From the NCBI GenBank assembly GCA_009809945.1, contig WTPW01000489.1:316223-380222 (forward strand): a stretch of DNA of 64,000 nt. Direction: 5' to 3'. A program made the translations under genes and the position numbers. Of the stretch, positions 32,261 to 43,854 are shown in pieces. The stretch comes from Gigaspora margarita (taxonomy: Eukaryota > Glomeromycota > Glomeromycetes > Diversisporales > Gigasporaceae). Within the stretch, counting starts at the first letter, position 1. The number at the start of each line of letters is the position of its first letter. The notes under the pieces are model-generated. The model saw nothing but the letters and a program-made list of their open reading frames with translations, searched no databases and was not told the DNA's origin.

Positions 32261-32667
32261 ATATTTTAGAATAATTAATTGCTGATTCGAATAAGATCAG
32301 CACAATTATTATATTTGGATAATAATACTATTTGGGGAAATTTATTATACTATTTTATAATATACCAAATCTAATTATAAACATTAATTAAATTTACTAA
32401 ATCACACTATTGGTGTTCAAATACCAGTATCAGCTCGATTATTACATGATAATCAAGTTTTGTTCAGGCCTGTTCTTGAGCATCTTACAGTTGGCATATT
32501 AGCAAGACACTTTGAGTAGGTGCCATCCCAAAGTGAATTTGCTATTAGTATTCAGTTTTCTTACTTTGATAGTGAAATTTGGTATTACATTTTATTTTAG
32601 TAGATTCTCTTTTGCTATTGTTTGGTATCAATGTTGGTGTTATTGGTGGTAATTAAATTTAGAACTA
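32261..32667. other. No gene; contains a GATTCGAATAAGATCAGCA motif
   Basis: The motif at about 32286 (GAATAAGATCAGCACAATTA) is close to the ends of the foldback at 44446-45275, so this may be a solo element end. No gene. Confidence 0.4.
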
Positions 32668-34345
32668 ATACAGTTTTTTTGAAACATTTTGAAATATTTT
32701 GAAATATTTTGAAAACCAAGTTCGATAAATAGATCTGTAAACTGGGTTATACAAGAGTGCATTGGACTAATATTTTCAAAATATTTCAAAATTTTACATG
32801 ATGTATTGAAATTAATCTAAAATTCTGTATTACAAGATCAGGTTAAATCTTTTATTTATAATTAGATCTTCTATTTAGTCTTATACTATTTTTTTCATTT
32901 CATTTTGTTTTTTTGTTTTTGTTTTGTTCTTTTTTTCATTTTATTTTTTAATTTTTGTTTATTTATTTATTTTTTAATTTATTTAATTTTATTTTAGCAC
33001 TTTATAAGAACACCAACTCTAACTTCTTTGGTACTTTGCAAAAAACTAACAACTTTTTAGTACTTTGCAAAAACACCAATTTGGTACTTTGCAAGCCAAT
33101 TTGGACTTTCAACACATTTCAAGAACATAAAACTAATATTTCTAAATTTTTAAAAATGCTTCTTTAAAGAAATAAAGATTAAATTAGAGTATTATTTATT
33201 TTTTTGTTTGATTTTGTTTTAGTCTTTTTTTTTTAAATGTTTTTTTATTAATTTATTTTATTTTGGTATTTGCAAGATATAATTTTTACTTTCTGACATT
33301 TTGCAAAAAAACCAACCCAGACTTTTTAGCACTTTGCAAGCAAACCCAGACTTTTCTGGCACTTTGCAAGAATACCAATCTGGCACTTTGCAAGAATATT
33401 TTCTTGGTATTTTACAAAAATATACAACTTGTTTTTGGCAATTTCTAAATTTGCAGAACATAAAATTTTACTTTATATAAATGGAAATTTGGCTTTATTG
33501 TTTTTTTTTAATTTTTATTTGAATAAATATATGCAATACACCATGTGGTATGCTAATTTATGCATGTATATGTAAATATACTTTGTAAATTTGTATAACA
33601 TACAACAAGAAATTTTTTATAACAAAAATTTAAATTAATATAAGGTTAGAGTAAGAGTAAATATTAGAAGTTATAGTAAATAGCATATACCAAAATTTTG
33701 CAAGAAATTTTTTTTTGTTAGAGCTTGAAAGGCAGTTAAGTAGACAAAATTTTTTGCTATTAAAATTTAAAAATTTTTTTATTTTGTTATACAAAGAAAA
33801 TTTGCATGTTATACCTGATCTTTAAATTTAATTGGTAAATTATTAGAATGCAATATACAAGTACATCACAGGGTGCAATATTTAAATAAGTTCTTTTTAT
33901 TTTATTTTATTTATTTTGGCACTTTGAAACATGCATCTTAATTTTAGCAATTTCTGAATTTGTAAGAATATGAACTCTTACTTCAGAGAAATGAAGATTT
34001 GGGGCTTTATTTATTTTTTTTTTTTTTTTTTTTTGTTTTTTTTTTTTTACTTATTTCTTTAATTTTATTTTATTTTATTTATTGTAGCACTTTGCAAAAA
34101 CACTATAACTTTTCTAGTACTTTATAAGAATACCAACTTTAAATTCTTTGACATTAAGACTTTTCTAGCTCTAATTGATATAATTTTTAATGCTAAACAA
34201 GTTTACTTAGTGCATAAAGTTATAATTAATTAGTAACTTCTTTAGCACTTTGCAAGAACACAACAAATTTTTCTAGCAATTTGCAAAAATATCAACTCTT
34301 ACTGTTGAGAAATAGAAATTTAGATAGTTTCTTTTTACTATTTTA
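32668..34345. repeat. Pyrimidine-rich dispersed repeat E, copy 2
   Basis: Same order of blocks as 1335-2425: TTTTGAAATATTTTGAAA, AGATCTGTAAACTG, GTGCATTGGACTAATATT, then T-rich DNA with many CTTTGCAAGAACACCAA units (about 32995-33170, 33290-33430, 34085-34300). Split by the MITE at 33531-33878. Short open frames on both strands (for example 33258-33461) derive from the repeated unit. Confidence 0.65.
33531..33878 (+). mobile_element. MITE, telomere-motif superfamily, member 4
   Basis: The interior has GGTTAGAGTAAGAGTAAA, GCAAGAAATTTTTTTTTGTT, TTTTGTTATACAAAGAAAAT, GTTATACCTGATCTTTAAAT and TTAATTGGTAAATTA in the order of member 1. The ends (ATGCAATACACC on the left; complement of GGGTGCAAT on the right) are only moderately inverted. 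It is nested in repeat E. Confidence 0.7.
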
Positions 34346-34619
34346 TTTTTTTTAATAAACAGTAATGAAAATAATACTATAAAAATATATAATTATTAAA
34401 ATATGATATAATAAATATATAATATTAATTAAAAATGCAGATATTATAAGTGCACCTATAGTGTTTAACACTATAGATTATACAAATCAACAAATAATTT
34501 TTATAAATCACACAGTTATACATGCTTATATATAGATTTTTTTTTACTCATTATATTTCTTCTTTTTATTTAAAATTTTTTTAGTTAATTTTGTAGTTGT
34601 AATAACTTAATGTTTCTTT
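34346..34619. other. No gene seen
   Basis: AT-rich sequence between repeats. A small hairpin around 34455-34475 (CTATAGTGTTTAACACTATAG) is the only structure. Confidence 0.5.
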
Positions 34620-35720
34620 ATTTTAGATTCTTTTGGCAACTGCTTTGGTGCTTTTCATTGTTGGCATTCATCCTAGTATCATTAGTCTGTGCTTTCATCT
34701 ATTTTGGTATATCTTTGTCATGGCATTTTTAGCTCAGTGTTTTTTTATTTCTTTATTTTGTTATTTTTCTTACTAACTCTCATGCTTTCTCTTTTTTTAG
34801 GTTCTTTAGATAAGAGGTTTGTTGCTATTCATCATTGGTATTTTTTGTTAGTATTCAGTACTAGTATCAGTAAGCTGTACTTTCATTCATTTTGGTGTGT
34901 CTTTTGTTGTTGGCATTTCTTTCATTCATTTTGATGTGCTTTGTTACAGCATTTTTAGCTCAGTGTTTTTTTATTTCTTTATTTTGTTATTCTTTTTACT
35001 AATACTTATGCTTTCTTTTTTTTAGATTCTTTAGATAAGGGTTTTGTTGCTATTCATTATTGGTATTTGTTGTTGGTGTTTGTTGCTAGTGTCAGTAGTC
35101 TGCACTTTTATTTATTTTGGTGATTTTTTGTTACTAATATTTTTGTTGATAGTTTATTTTCTTTTTCTTACTTACTCTCATATTTTTTATTTTTTTGGTT
35201 CTTAAAGTAATTATTTTTTGGTGCTTTTCATATTAAGTAAGGGTTTTATTGTTATTCGTTATTAGTATTAATAGTATGCACTTTCATCTATTTTGGTGTG
35301 TCTTTTTTGCTATATTTTTAGTTTGGTAATTATTTTTTGGGTTCTCCAGGTAACTAATTGTTGGTGCTTTTTGTATTGGTATTCATTTTTTGTCATTAGC
35401 TGATACTTTCATTTGTTTCAGTACATCTTGATATTCTTAATTATGTTTTTATTTTTTTTATCTTAGTATTAAATATTGTATTTTTTTTAAAAAATTTTCA
35501 AGTAACCATTTTAGTACTCATTGCATTGGTGTTCATCACTAGTCCATTTTAGTAATTTTGGTGTTCTTCATATTGGTGCTTGTTGCTGGTTCATTTTAGT
35601 ACTTTTTGTTACTAGTATTCTTAGTTTAGTGTTTTTTTTTCTTTCAATTTGTTTGATTAATTTTTGAATTTTTTTTTTATTTCTTTAGCTTTTTTTATTT
35701 GGTTATTGGCTAGTATGTTA
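34620..35720 (+). repeat. Dispersed repeat F with 226-bp tandem units
   Basis: Two near-identical units 225-226 bp apart share TTTTTAGCTCAGTGTTTTTT (34726 and 34952) and TTCTTTAGATAAG (34801 and 35026). Further degraded units to 35720 repeat GTATTCATTTT.., TTAGTATC, TTTTGGTGTGTCTTTT. Related sequence on the opposite strand is at 6380-7240. The frame at 34689-34934 is Leu/Phe/Ser repeat translation. Confidence 0.65.
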
Positions 35721-36148
35721 GGTTCTTCAATTATAGTCAGATTTGGAATAATTTTTCAGAAACATACTATTTAGCTTTGACTGCACACAGGCTAAGTATT
35801 TGCTTCTTTTGTGTTTTCAATATTGTGTTATGTATAAATTACTAACCTTCATTATTGTTCAGGTAGATTGTGATTCACTGCATTATTAGTACATTAGTTG
35901 GGTTTTTGTCTAGGTTTTTTTTGTAATATTGCTATAGTGGGACATCAAGTTATTAGGAACAAAGAGCGAAGCAGAGGTAGTAGACATAGCAAAGCAACTA
36001 TAGGAAGAGTAAATGAGTCCTATCGGTGTTGCTAAGCAAAGCAAAGCAATACAAATAGTGCTAGATATAATAAGTAGTATATAAAAATATATAGTTTTAT
36101 CCTAGAGGTACTATGTAACAACCTGTGCTTTTTTTTCTAGGTTATTCA
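35721..36148. other. No gene seen
   Basis: Mixed-composition sequence with short GCAAAGCAA repetition near 36045-36065. No frame or element recognised. Confidence 0.45.
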
Positions 36149-36149
36149 C

Positions 36150-36198
36150 ACTAGTCTATATGAAAATTATATGACACATGATTTTCATATAGACTGGT
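36150..36198. repeat. Perfect 15-bp hairpin
   Basis: AGTCTATATGAAAAT and its exact complement ATTTTCATATAGACT enclose a loop of about 13 bases. It may be a short foldback remnant. Confidence 0.8.
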
Positions 36199-36309
36199 AA
36201 TAAAAAATTTTTGTTTATAGTAAATTCTAATTAAAAATTAAAGATCGTGAACTAAGTTCATGATTATATAATCTTAGTATTTTTTTACAAGTCTTAAAAT
36301 AGTCATGTT

Positions 36310-36450
36310 TACTAAATTGTAAGTTTTAAAATTGTTTTAAAATTGTTATAAACAAACAGAAGACTTTATTAGGTTCGAAGGTTTTAAAATTGTTGTAAGA
36401 AGGTGATAGACTTTATTAGATCCTAAAGGTTTTAAACTTGTTATAGGCAG
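36310..36450. repeat. Short tandem repeat (~65 bp, three units)
   Basis: GGTTTTAAAATTGTT...AGACTTTATTAG recurs three times with small changes. Confidence 0.6.
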
Positions 36451-36930
36451 ATGAGACATTTTGTACTTCATTGATATTTTTTTAATAAAAAAAGTTTATT
36501 TAAATATTTAAAATATTAATTTATTTTTTTATTTTTATATTATTATGTTTTTTAATATTCTGAAAGGTAAAAGTAAGTAATGTTTAAAAATATCATTTAA
36601 GAGTAGTTTTGAATATGCCAAAGGTTCCAAAAATAATAGGAGAGATTGAGCTTGAAAAATTAAATTCTTAAATTTGTTTTCATACTTGATAGCTTTATGA
36701 AACTGGTCAAGGCATGGCCATTTAATATACTTATTATTTTATTATTCTTTATATAAGAGATTCTCTGCAATTTGAAAATTTCTTTAGTAATTGTGATATT
36801 ACTATTTCTTGCATTCAATTTTTATTTATTTTTTTTAAATAAAAAAATAAATAGGTCAATTATTGAAATAAAGTTTAAATTACTACAGTAGCTGAAGTTT
36901 ATTGTTGCACAGGTTGTTATATCATACCTA
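36451..36930. other. No gene seen
   Basis: AT-rich sequence without features. Confidence 0.5.
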
Positions 36931-36935
36931 TAGGA

Positions 36936-37071
36936 TAAACTAGTTATTTTATGAATGTCAGTGAATATAATGTATTCCACATAATAATAGTAAACCATGT
37001 GGCCTTCAGCCATGTAATTTTACTATTATTCTGTGGAATACACCATATTCACTAATATCCATTAAATAACA
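36936..37071. mobile_element. Small foldback (about 55-bp arms)
   Basis: Left arm GTTATTTTATGAATGTCAGT, AATATAATGTATTCCACA and ATAATAGTAAA is mirrored on the right (TTTTACTATTATTCTGTGGA...TTAAATAAC), with a loop around 36992-37012. Likely a MITE that folds completely. Confidence 0.75.
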
Positions 37072-37249
37072 AGTATATATATAACCAAATATATAAAATT
37101 GTAAAATTTGTAATACAGTATTAAAATAAATTATATAAAACAATATACTGTATGTACATACTATAAAATTAAATAATTACTAGAAAATGAAATAATTTAA
37201 AAATTTCATATAACTCAATATATATTATATATTATATAATTTAATACAT

Positions 37250-37565
37250 ACCAGTTAGTATAAAATTACTATAAAATTTGAATTTATAATATTTCTTCCC
37301 CTACATATAAACTTAAAATTAAATTTTTTGAAAATATAGAACAAGAGGAGAAGAAAAAATTGAGCTTAAAAATTAGATTAAAATTTTGCTAATTTTGACA
37401 AAATGAAAATGTAACTTTACTAAAAACAAATATTTTCTGATTTTAAAATGAGAATTATATGTAAAAACATGCTCTGAACAACTTTACTTAGGCGACAAAA
37501 GTAGGTTACCTTGTAAGAAAAATGGGTTATCTATGTACTAAATTAAAATTTATCCTATTTTACAA
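37250..37565 (+). mobile_element. Foldback element G, copy B (single arm)
   Basis: Only the left arm of the element seen at 24890-25850 is present: ACTATAAAATTTGAATTTAT, AACTTAAAATTAAATTTTTT, AACAACTTTACTTAGGCGAC, GTAGGTTACCTTGTAAGAAA, AATGGGTTATC. It ends abruptly at about 37562, where a GTTCA array begins, suggesting truncation by a later insertion or deletion. Confidence 0.8.
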
Positions 37566-37572
37566 TAGTATT

Positions 37573-37745
37573 CCTAAAAACTGAACTGAATTGAACTTTG
37601 GGTTGAGTTCGAGTTCAGTCCAAATTCGAACCAAACCTGAACTAGACTTAATTTAAAAATCCAGTTTGGTTTAAGTTCAGTATTGAACTTTTAAACCAAG
37701 TCTAGGTTCAGTTCAAGTTCAGTTCGAAAGTTCATGAACATTTTT
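37573..37745. repeat. GTTCA/TGAAC motif array
   Basis: About 15 copies of GTTCA or TGAAC-containing words in both orientations (GAACTGAATTGAACTTTGGG, AGGTTCAGTTCAAGTTCAGT). The same motif grammar as in 28033-28574. The ends AATAGTATTCCTAAAA and TTTTTGGG were not resolved into terminal repeats. Confidence 0.65.
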
Positions 37746-39127
37746 GGGTTTGTAAAATTAGTTTAATAATTTTCTTCCAACTTCCTATTGGCTGAATACA
37801 AATATCATCAAACCTCTCCAAATCACTATATGTCCAATAAGGTTGCTGCATATCACTATCATGCAAAACTAGAAACAGGAAAAGTAAAAGGTTAAAATTT
37901 AAGTTAATCTGATTTTGCACTTATTGTAATATTTGCTTTGACATATTAAATTTAGACCATGTACTCAATTATAGCTATTAATCAGCCTGACAAAATCTGG
38001 TCTTATGCTCTGTCAACCAGTCTGGTCTTTTATAAACAGACCAAAAAAGACTATCAGTCTTAATATAGTATAAAATTATTGTAACAAACATATATAGCTA
38101 ATTTTTTGTGATTTGTGGGTTTAGATTATAAACACTATTACAATATACAGTACAAGTGCAAGTAGGGCACCATACAACTTGAGTTCAGATAAGGCTAAAA
38201 TTTATAATCAATATTTGTATATAAATTTTCAGAAAATCAAGTTATAAGAACATAAATTAGCACAAATAAGAAATTAATAATAGATACATTGATTATTTCA
38301 AAATATAGTAGATATCCAGATATCTGGATTCTTTATAATAACTTTGGTATAAAATTAACTTAGAGAATATCCAGATTGCATCTCTAACTCTAAACACAAA
38401 CCTGTCAATCATTATTAGAACTAATGATGGCATGCACATAAATTTTGAGAATATTTTGTAGATATATTTTAATGTATCTGTATTGTAAGTATGTCTAGAC
38501 AACTATTTTAATAATTAAAAAAAAAAATTAGAAAAGACCTATTATTATAATAAATTAGGGATTAAATAAAAAATATTAATTAAAGTTCTTTACCATTGTC
38601 TGAGCTCTAAAAAAGCCTTGTATGTACAGTATATTCTTATAATAAATTATTATCCATCACAAGTGTTTTTACCAATCATTTTTTTCATATGAAAATAAAG
38701 TACAACTCATATTCATAATTTATTTCAAATTACCAATTTATTTTAATAGAAAAAAATATGAGTTTTCATAGTATGGGAATAAATTTGGTCCTTCAAAATG
38801 TATAAAAGATCAGTAATGAGTATTTTTATAGCATTTATTTTGCATTATCACGATAACTAATCCATATAGCAGATTGTACTGAATGTTTCTAAAATAAGTG
38901 TTTTAGATATTACAGATAGTTGGATGACCAAATTATATGGTAAGAGGGTGTAAAATATCTATTTTAAAAATATGCCATACTAATCTCATTATCAATATTG
39001 TCAGAAATGTCACACTATATCTTTGAATATTGTAGATCAAAAGAAAAAAAATGAAATCACTGCTATATACAATTTATATGATCTGCCTAACATTCAAAAT
39101 AAAGAATAATACCCTCATTTATTAAAT

Positions 39128-39438
39128 CTAGGGTGCCACATAAAAATGTGCAGTAGATCTCGATTTTGATTGGCTAAGAGCAATAATCAAAATTTAGGCT
39201 AGAATTACTTATAATTTGCTAATGAAATCATGACTGCCCATTAAGTGAAATTTGTTACTAGGCCAGTTTTGCTACAATGTGGGCTTATTTTATATGTTTG
39301 TAATGAAAAAAAATTAAAAAGAAATTCCAGCCAGAAATTAGTAAACAATTATGTAATGTGGGCCAAAATTTTGTAGATCCTTAGCTATTAGCCAATCAAA
39401 ATTGAGGATCTGCTATACATTATTTATGTTGCACTTAG
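39128..39438. mobile_element. MITE with CTAGGGTGC ends and CCAATCA boxes
   Basis: Imperfect inverted ends about 55 bp long. The best part is AGATCTCGATTTTGATTGGC on the left against the complement of GCCAATCAAAATTGAGGATC on the right. GATC plus ATTGG boxes therefore occur at both ends. The outer ends CTAGGGTGCCACAT / CTAAGTGCAACAT resemble the composite element at 24532. Confidence 0.75.
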
Positions 39439-39708
39439 GTTCAATCTCTCATGTTCTACTGCAGAAAATTTACTGCTTATTCCTGCTGTTGCAAAATATA
39501 AATAGTGCTTATTTACTTTTAATTTGATTTTTTATTTCATTAATTAAGTGGCAATGATTATAATAGTAGATATAGTTAATAAAATATATCATTTCTTTAT
39601 TTTTATATTAAAATATAGTCTAAAATATGACAAAAAATTTTTGGCTACACCTTAAGTTATCCTATTTTGGTAATATTATCTGCTATTTTTTATAAGTCAT
39701 TTACTTAG

Positions 39709-41041
39709 CAGTCATAGGACATGTCTCCTTGAAATAAGTTTAAAATAAGTTTATAATAAAAATTATAAAAAAAACATATAAATTTACTATAAACTTTGAG
39801 CTAAGATCCCTCTCTGCAGTGTTGTTATGGGACAGCTTTGGACAATGATTTGGACAATTTTGAACAATTTTGGACAATTAAATAAAGTAAAATTACTTAA
39901 AATTTTATTAAAATAACATATTTTAATTTTAACTAATGTGTTTAGCACCTAAAAAATATATAGTTATATATTTTTTAGATAGATTTATTAATTATTAAAG
40001 CCTAAACAAGCTTTGGACAATCTTGGACGTTTGGACAATTTTGGATGTAAACAAGCCAAAAAAGGCTGTGGACAGCCAAAACATACAACACTGCCTCTCT
40101 GGCTTAACTAATTAACTTAAAATTAAATTTTGCAGATATATAGAACAAGAAAAGAAAAAAATTTTGAGCTTAAAAACCACATTAAAATTTTGCCAATTTT
40201 GCACTTTTTCAAAATGCAACTCTGTCAAAAACAAATATTTACTAATTTTAAATTAGCAGTTATATGTAGGATTATGCTCTAAACAACTTTACTTAGACGA
40301 CGGAAGTAGGTTACCTTGTAAGAACAATGGGTTATCTATGTACTAAAGTTAAAATTTATCATATTTCATGATATAACTTTTTTCTTTGTTAGGTAACCTA
40401 CTTTGGGCTCTTAAGCAAAGTTGTTCAGCATGTAATTTTACATTATATTTGAAATTGATTCACATTTTTTGGACCTTTTACTAGTGAAAAATGGGTTTAA
40501 AGTTTGAAAAAAATTTTTTTTTAAAAAAAAATTTTTTTTTCGAACTTAAAACCCATTTTTCACAGTAAAAGGTCTGAAAAATGCAAATCAATTTCAAATA
40601 TAAAGTAAAATTACATGCTGAACAACTTTGCTTAAGAGCCCAAAGTAGGTTACCTAACAAGAAAAACAAGTTATATCATGAAATACAATAAATTTTAACT
40701 TTAGTACATAGATAACCCTTTTTTTTTACAAGGTAATCTACTTCTATCGCCTAAGTAAAGTTGTTCAGAGCATAATCTTATATAGAATACTAATTTTAAA
40801 TTAGTAAATATTTGTTTTTGACAGAGTTACATTTTGAAAAAGTGCAAAATTGGCAAAATTTTAATGCAGTTTTTAAGCTCAAAATTTTCTTCTTTTCTTG
40901 TTCTATATACCTGCAAAATTTAATTTTAAGTTAATTAGTTAAGCCAAAAAGGATCTTTAGCTCAAAGTTTATAGTAAATTCATATATTTTTTTTATAATT
41001 TTTATTATAAACTTATTTCTAGAGGACATGTTCTATGACTG
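39709..41041. mobile_element. Foldback element G, copy C
   Basis: The most complete copy. The ends CAGTCATAGGACATGTC and the complement of GACATGTTCTATGACTG are flanked by TTAG (39705-39708 and 41042-41045), a possible 4-bp target duplication. The arms carry the same ordered blocks as copy A and turn at about 40510-40545. The left arm is interrupted by the MITE 39817-40093; removing it restores arm symmetry. Confidence 0.85.
39817..40093. mobile_element. hAT-type MITE (CAGTGTTG ends, 8-bp TSD)
   Basis: Begins CAGTGTTGTTATGGGACAGC and ends CAACACTG. The CAGTGTTG terminus fits the hAT consensus CAnnGnTG. It is flanked by an identical 8-bp duplication CCTCTCTG (39809-39816 and 40094-40101). GGACAATTTTGG-type words recur near both ends. 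The undisturbed partner arm at about 40950 lacks it, proving insertion after the foldback formed. Confidence 0.93.
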
Positions 41042-41345
41042 TTAGGTTAATTTAAAAAATAATTTGTTAATCAAAATATTCGAAAGTAATATATGCACTT
41101 CTAATTAGTTATATTAGTTTATTGTCCATGCTAAAGTTGTTGATGAACAATTTTTTATTTAAGTCGATTTAGTCATTATTATTGATTAATTGAATATTTG
41201 AAATAATTTATATATCTATTATTAATGTCTTATTCAGGATGATTTATAATTCTTATAACTTGAATTCTGAAAATTTATATACAAAATATTGATTATAATT
41301 TTAGCCTTATCTGAACACAATGTTGTATAGTGCACTTGCAAAGCT

Positions 41346-41785
41346 CATCTGCCAAATGCTTTTTCTAGAGTTATTTAACCAATATCTGAATATTAAAAAA
41401 GTTAGATTAATAAATATTTAATGGTTAGTTTTAACTAGATCAGATTATATCTCAAAGATGCAATTCTTTTAGAGATCACTTTTACAAAGTGCATCGATTA
41501 ATAAATCTCATTCTTATGATCTGTGTTCATATTATAAGACTTAAAGAAGCTAGGAAATTGTTCTTCTATTAATGCTTTTTTCTTTTTTGCTCTTGCAAGA
41601 TGTACTTGCTAAGGCCTTTTCACCTTCTGATTCAAGTTTATTAGAATATGAGTTAGCATAATGGTCTCAATTAAAAATATTAGTATTAAAGTATACACAA
41701 TTCTGATTTGTTAACTTAAATATTGTGCTTTATAAAATTTAACTTCCTCTTTCTAGACTCAATAACCTAGCCAGGTTATAAGAAC
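41346..41785. other. No gene seen
   Basis: AT-rich sequence without repeats or frames of note. Confidence 0.5.
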
Positions 41786-42075
41786 CAGAGATGGCAATGA
41801 AACCTTTTTTGGTGATTCCAAAATTCAAAACCTCATCTGAAACCTGAAACCTTGACCGAAACCTGAAACCTTAACCAAAACCCCAAACTGCCAAAACATC
41901 AATATCTTATTGGTTTATTCTCTCTAAAGCTGGTGCCAAACCCCTTTTGTGCCAAGTCTGAAAGTTCCAGGCTTCAGATTATAACTTTCAAAACCTTATC
42001 CAAAACTTGAAACCTCACCTGAAACCTCATTTGAAACTAAAACCTCACCAGAACACCAAAAACTACCCCAACTTC
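41786..42075. repeat. GAAACCT motif array (left)
   Basis: Twelve or more GAAACCT/AAACCT words (CTGAAACCTTGACCGAAACC). The complementary words (GGTTTCAGG, GGTTTGGGTTTC) dominate 43020-43145, so the two arrays are probably the two subterminal halves of one ~1.35-kb element into which 42182-42461 inserted. Confidence 0.6.
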
Positions 42076-42181
42076 AATATACATTGATTGCATTAATGTA
42101 TTATATATCTCTTTCAATTATACATCAAATGCACTACTATATGCTATATATTTCTTCAATATACATTAATCAGGCTAATAC

Positions 42182-42461
42182 TAGGGTTCTGCAATTTGAT
42201 TTGATCTTCAAATATTTGAATCAAATATTTGATCAAATTCAAATTTGACTATATTTGATTTGATCAAATTCAAATCTGGGGAAATTTGATTTGATTTTAC
42301 AAATATTTGATTTGATTTGAAAATTACTATTAAAAATTCAAATTCAAATCAAATTCAAATCAAAAGATTTGAATCAAATCAAATTCAAATCAGGGTCAAT
42401 TTGATTTGATCAAATTCAAATTGACCCAATATTTGATTTGATTTGGATTTGAGGAACCCTA
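42182..42461. mobile_element. hAT-like element made of ATTTGATTTGA arrays
   Basis: Ends TAGGGTTCTGCAA and the complement of GAGGAACCCTA, flanked by GCTAATAC and GCTGATAT (6 of 8 match; a possible aged 8-bp duplication). Almost the whole 280 bp is built from AAATTTGATTTGA/TCAAATCAAAT words in both orientations, so a single strand could fold end to end. Confidence 0.7.
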
Positions 42462-42469
42462 GCTGATAT

Positions 42470-43019
42470 ATATTATATATCTCCTTAAAGAATTCATAAA
42501 ATTTAATATCTAGTGCTATTCGGGCTAGAATACAGCCAACAATTTATTGCATGTATGCAGTCCTTTTTGTTGTTGTTATAATTTACAAGTACAATATAAA
42601 AGGTATAATTTCCAAAATTTATATTCTGACAATCAAGGTTGCTTTTGCAAGTATCAGTTTTTTTTACTTATTATAAAAAACTGGGTACAACATCAAGTAA
42701 TAATAAGTAATTAGTACATCCATATCTACTAATGATATAATTGATAAGTTACCACAGAATTAAATAAATTGTTGGTATCAGAAAGCATAAAATACTTATC
42801 AATTCATTATTGGCAATTTTTTCTATCACACTAGAATTATGAAATTAGTTGTAATAGTAGTATGATATTAAAAAATAAAGTTGAACAGCTTTAAAAAAAA
42901 CCCTCAACAAACTGAGGCAGTGAAAAAAAATTGCCATAAACATAATTAAAAAAAGATACAGTATATATAATATTATAATTTAGTTAAAAATAATTTTACA
43001 TTTTGGGTTCATTAAAAAT
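42470..43019. other. No gene seen
   Basis: AT-rich interior of the presumed GAAACCT-flanked element. No frame or terminal repeat. Confidence 0.45.
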
Positions 43020-43190
43020 AAGGCAACTTTATAATAAACTTATAAGCTTCAATATTATATTTTTAAGTTTCAGATTATAGGTTTGGGTTTCTAATTATAG
43101 TTTCAGGTTTTGGGTTTCAGAGTTCAATTTTTTTAAAACAAGCTAAAACTAGTTTCGGATTAGAACTGTTTTGAAACTAGTTTTAGCTGC
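43020..43190. repeat. GGTTTC motif array (right) and hairpin
   Basis: GTTTCAG, GGTTTGGG and GGTTTTGGGTTTCAG words, complementary to the array at 41786-42075. They are followed by an inverted pair AGCTAAAACTAGTTTC / GAAACTAGTTTTAGCT (about 43143-43189). Confidence 0.6.
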
Positions 43191-43369
43191 ATTTCATTTT
43201 GATACATGTTTGATAAGAACCAAAAAATTAACTTTGTCTGATCTAATATTTATATTATAATATTTTGTTCGATATGTATACATGTGCATAAGTAAAATCT
43301 ATATGGCACTGTGTATGTGCAAGGTCACAGCTACCTGAGTTTTTTTTAAGTTTAATTATTATTCAAACC

Positions 43370-43560
43370 CAAACATGTTCATGAACTTTGAACTGAACTC
43401 AGACTGAACAATATTTCAAGTTCAGTTTCAGTTTGGGTTCATAAATTCTTGGTTCAGTTCAGGTTCGAGTTCAAAGACCTACAGATTTTAAAGTTCAGGT
43501 TTGGGTTCAACCAAACCTGAAATGAACTCAAACTGAACCAAACCCAACTTTGAAATACTA
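43370..43560. repeat. GTTCA/TGAAC motif array
   Basis: Array of ATGTTCATGAACTTTGAACT, GGTTCAGTTCAGGTTCGAGT and related words in both orientations. Same class as 37573-37745. Confidence 0.65.
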
Positions 43561-43854
43561 TTTTAGAGTTCTAAAAAGTAATATTAACCAAAAATTTAAC
43601 TTCAAACAGCTTTATCTAATTATAAAACAGCTATAATTATGAATGATCTGAGAATAAAATTATATATTTTTAGATATAATTTTAAAAAAAAAGTTTATAT
43701 AACAATGCATATATCCAATTATTGAATTGAACTTAAAAAATTTTATAAATACAACCCAAATTTAATAATTTTTTTTGGAAGCATATGTGAGAATAGATCA
43801 AAGCACACAACTCAAATAGTATAGTATATTATATAAATTTTAATTTTTTTAATG

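Larger units (their letters stand above)
38150..41345. mobile_element. Long-TIR element (3.2 kb) hosting nested insertions
   Basis: About 190 bp at 38150-38340 is repeated inverted at 41165-41345 (shared blocks: GTTCAGATAAGGCTAAAATT, TATAATCAATATTTGTATAT, AAATTTTCAGAAAATCAAGT, TTAATAATAGATA). Between them lie a MITE (39128-39438), foldback G copy C (39709-41041) and a hAT MITE inside that. The remaining interior (38340-39127, 39439-39708) holds no recognisable coding sequence. Confidence 0.7.
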
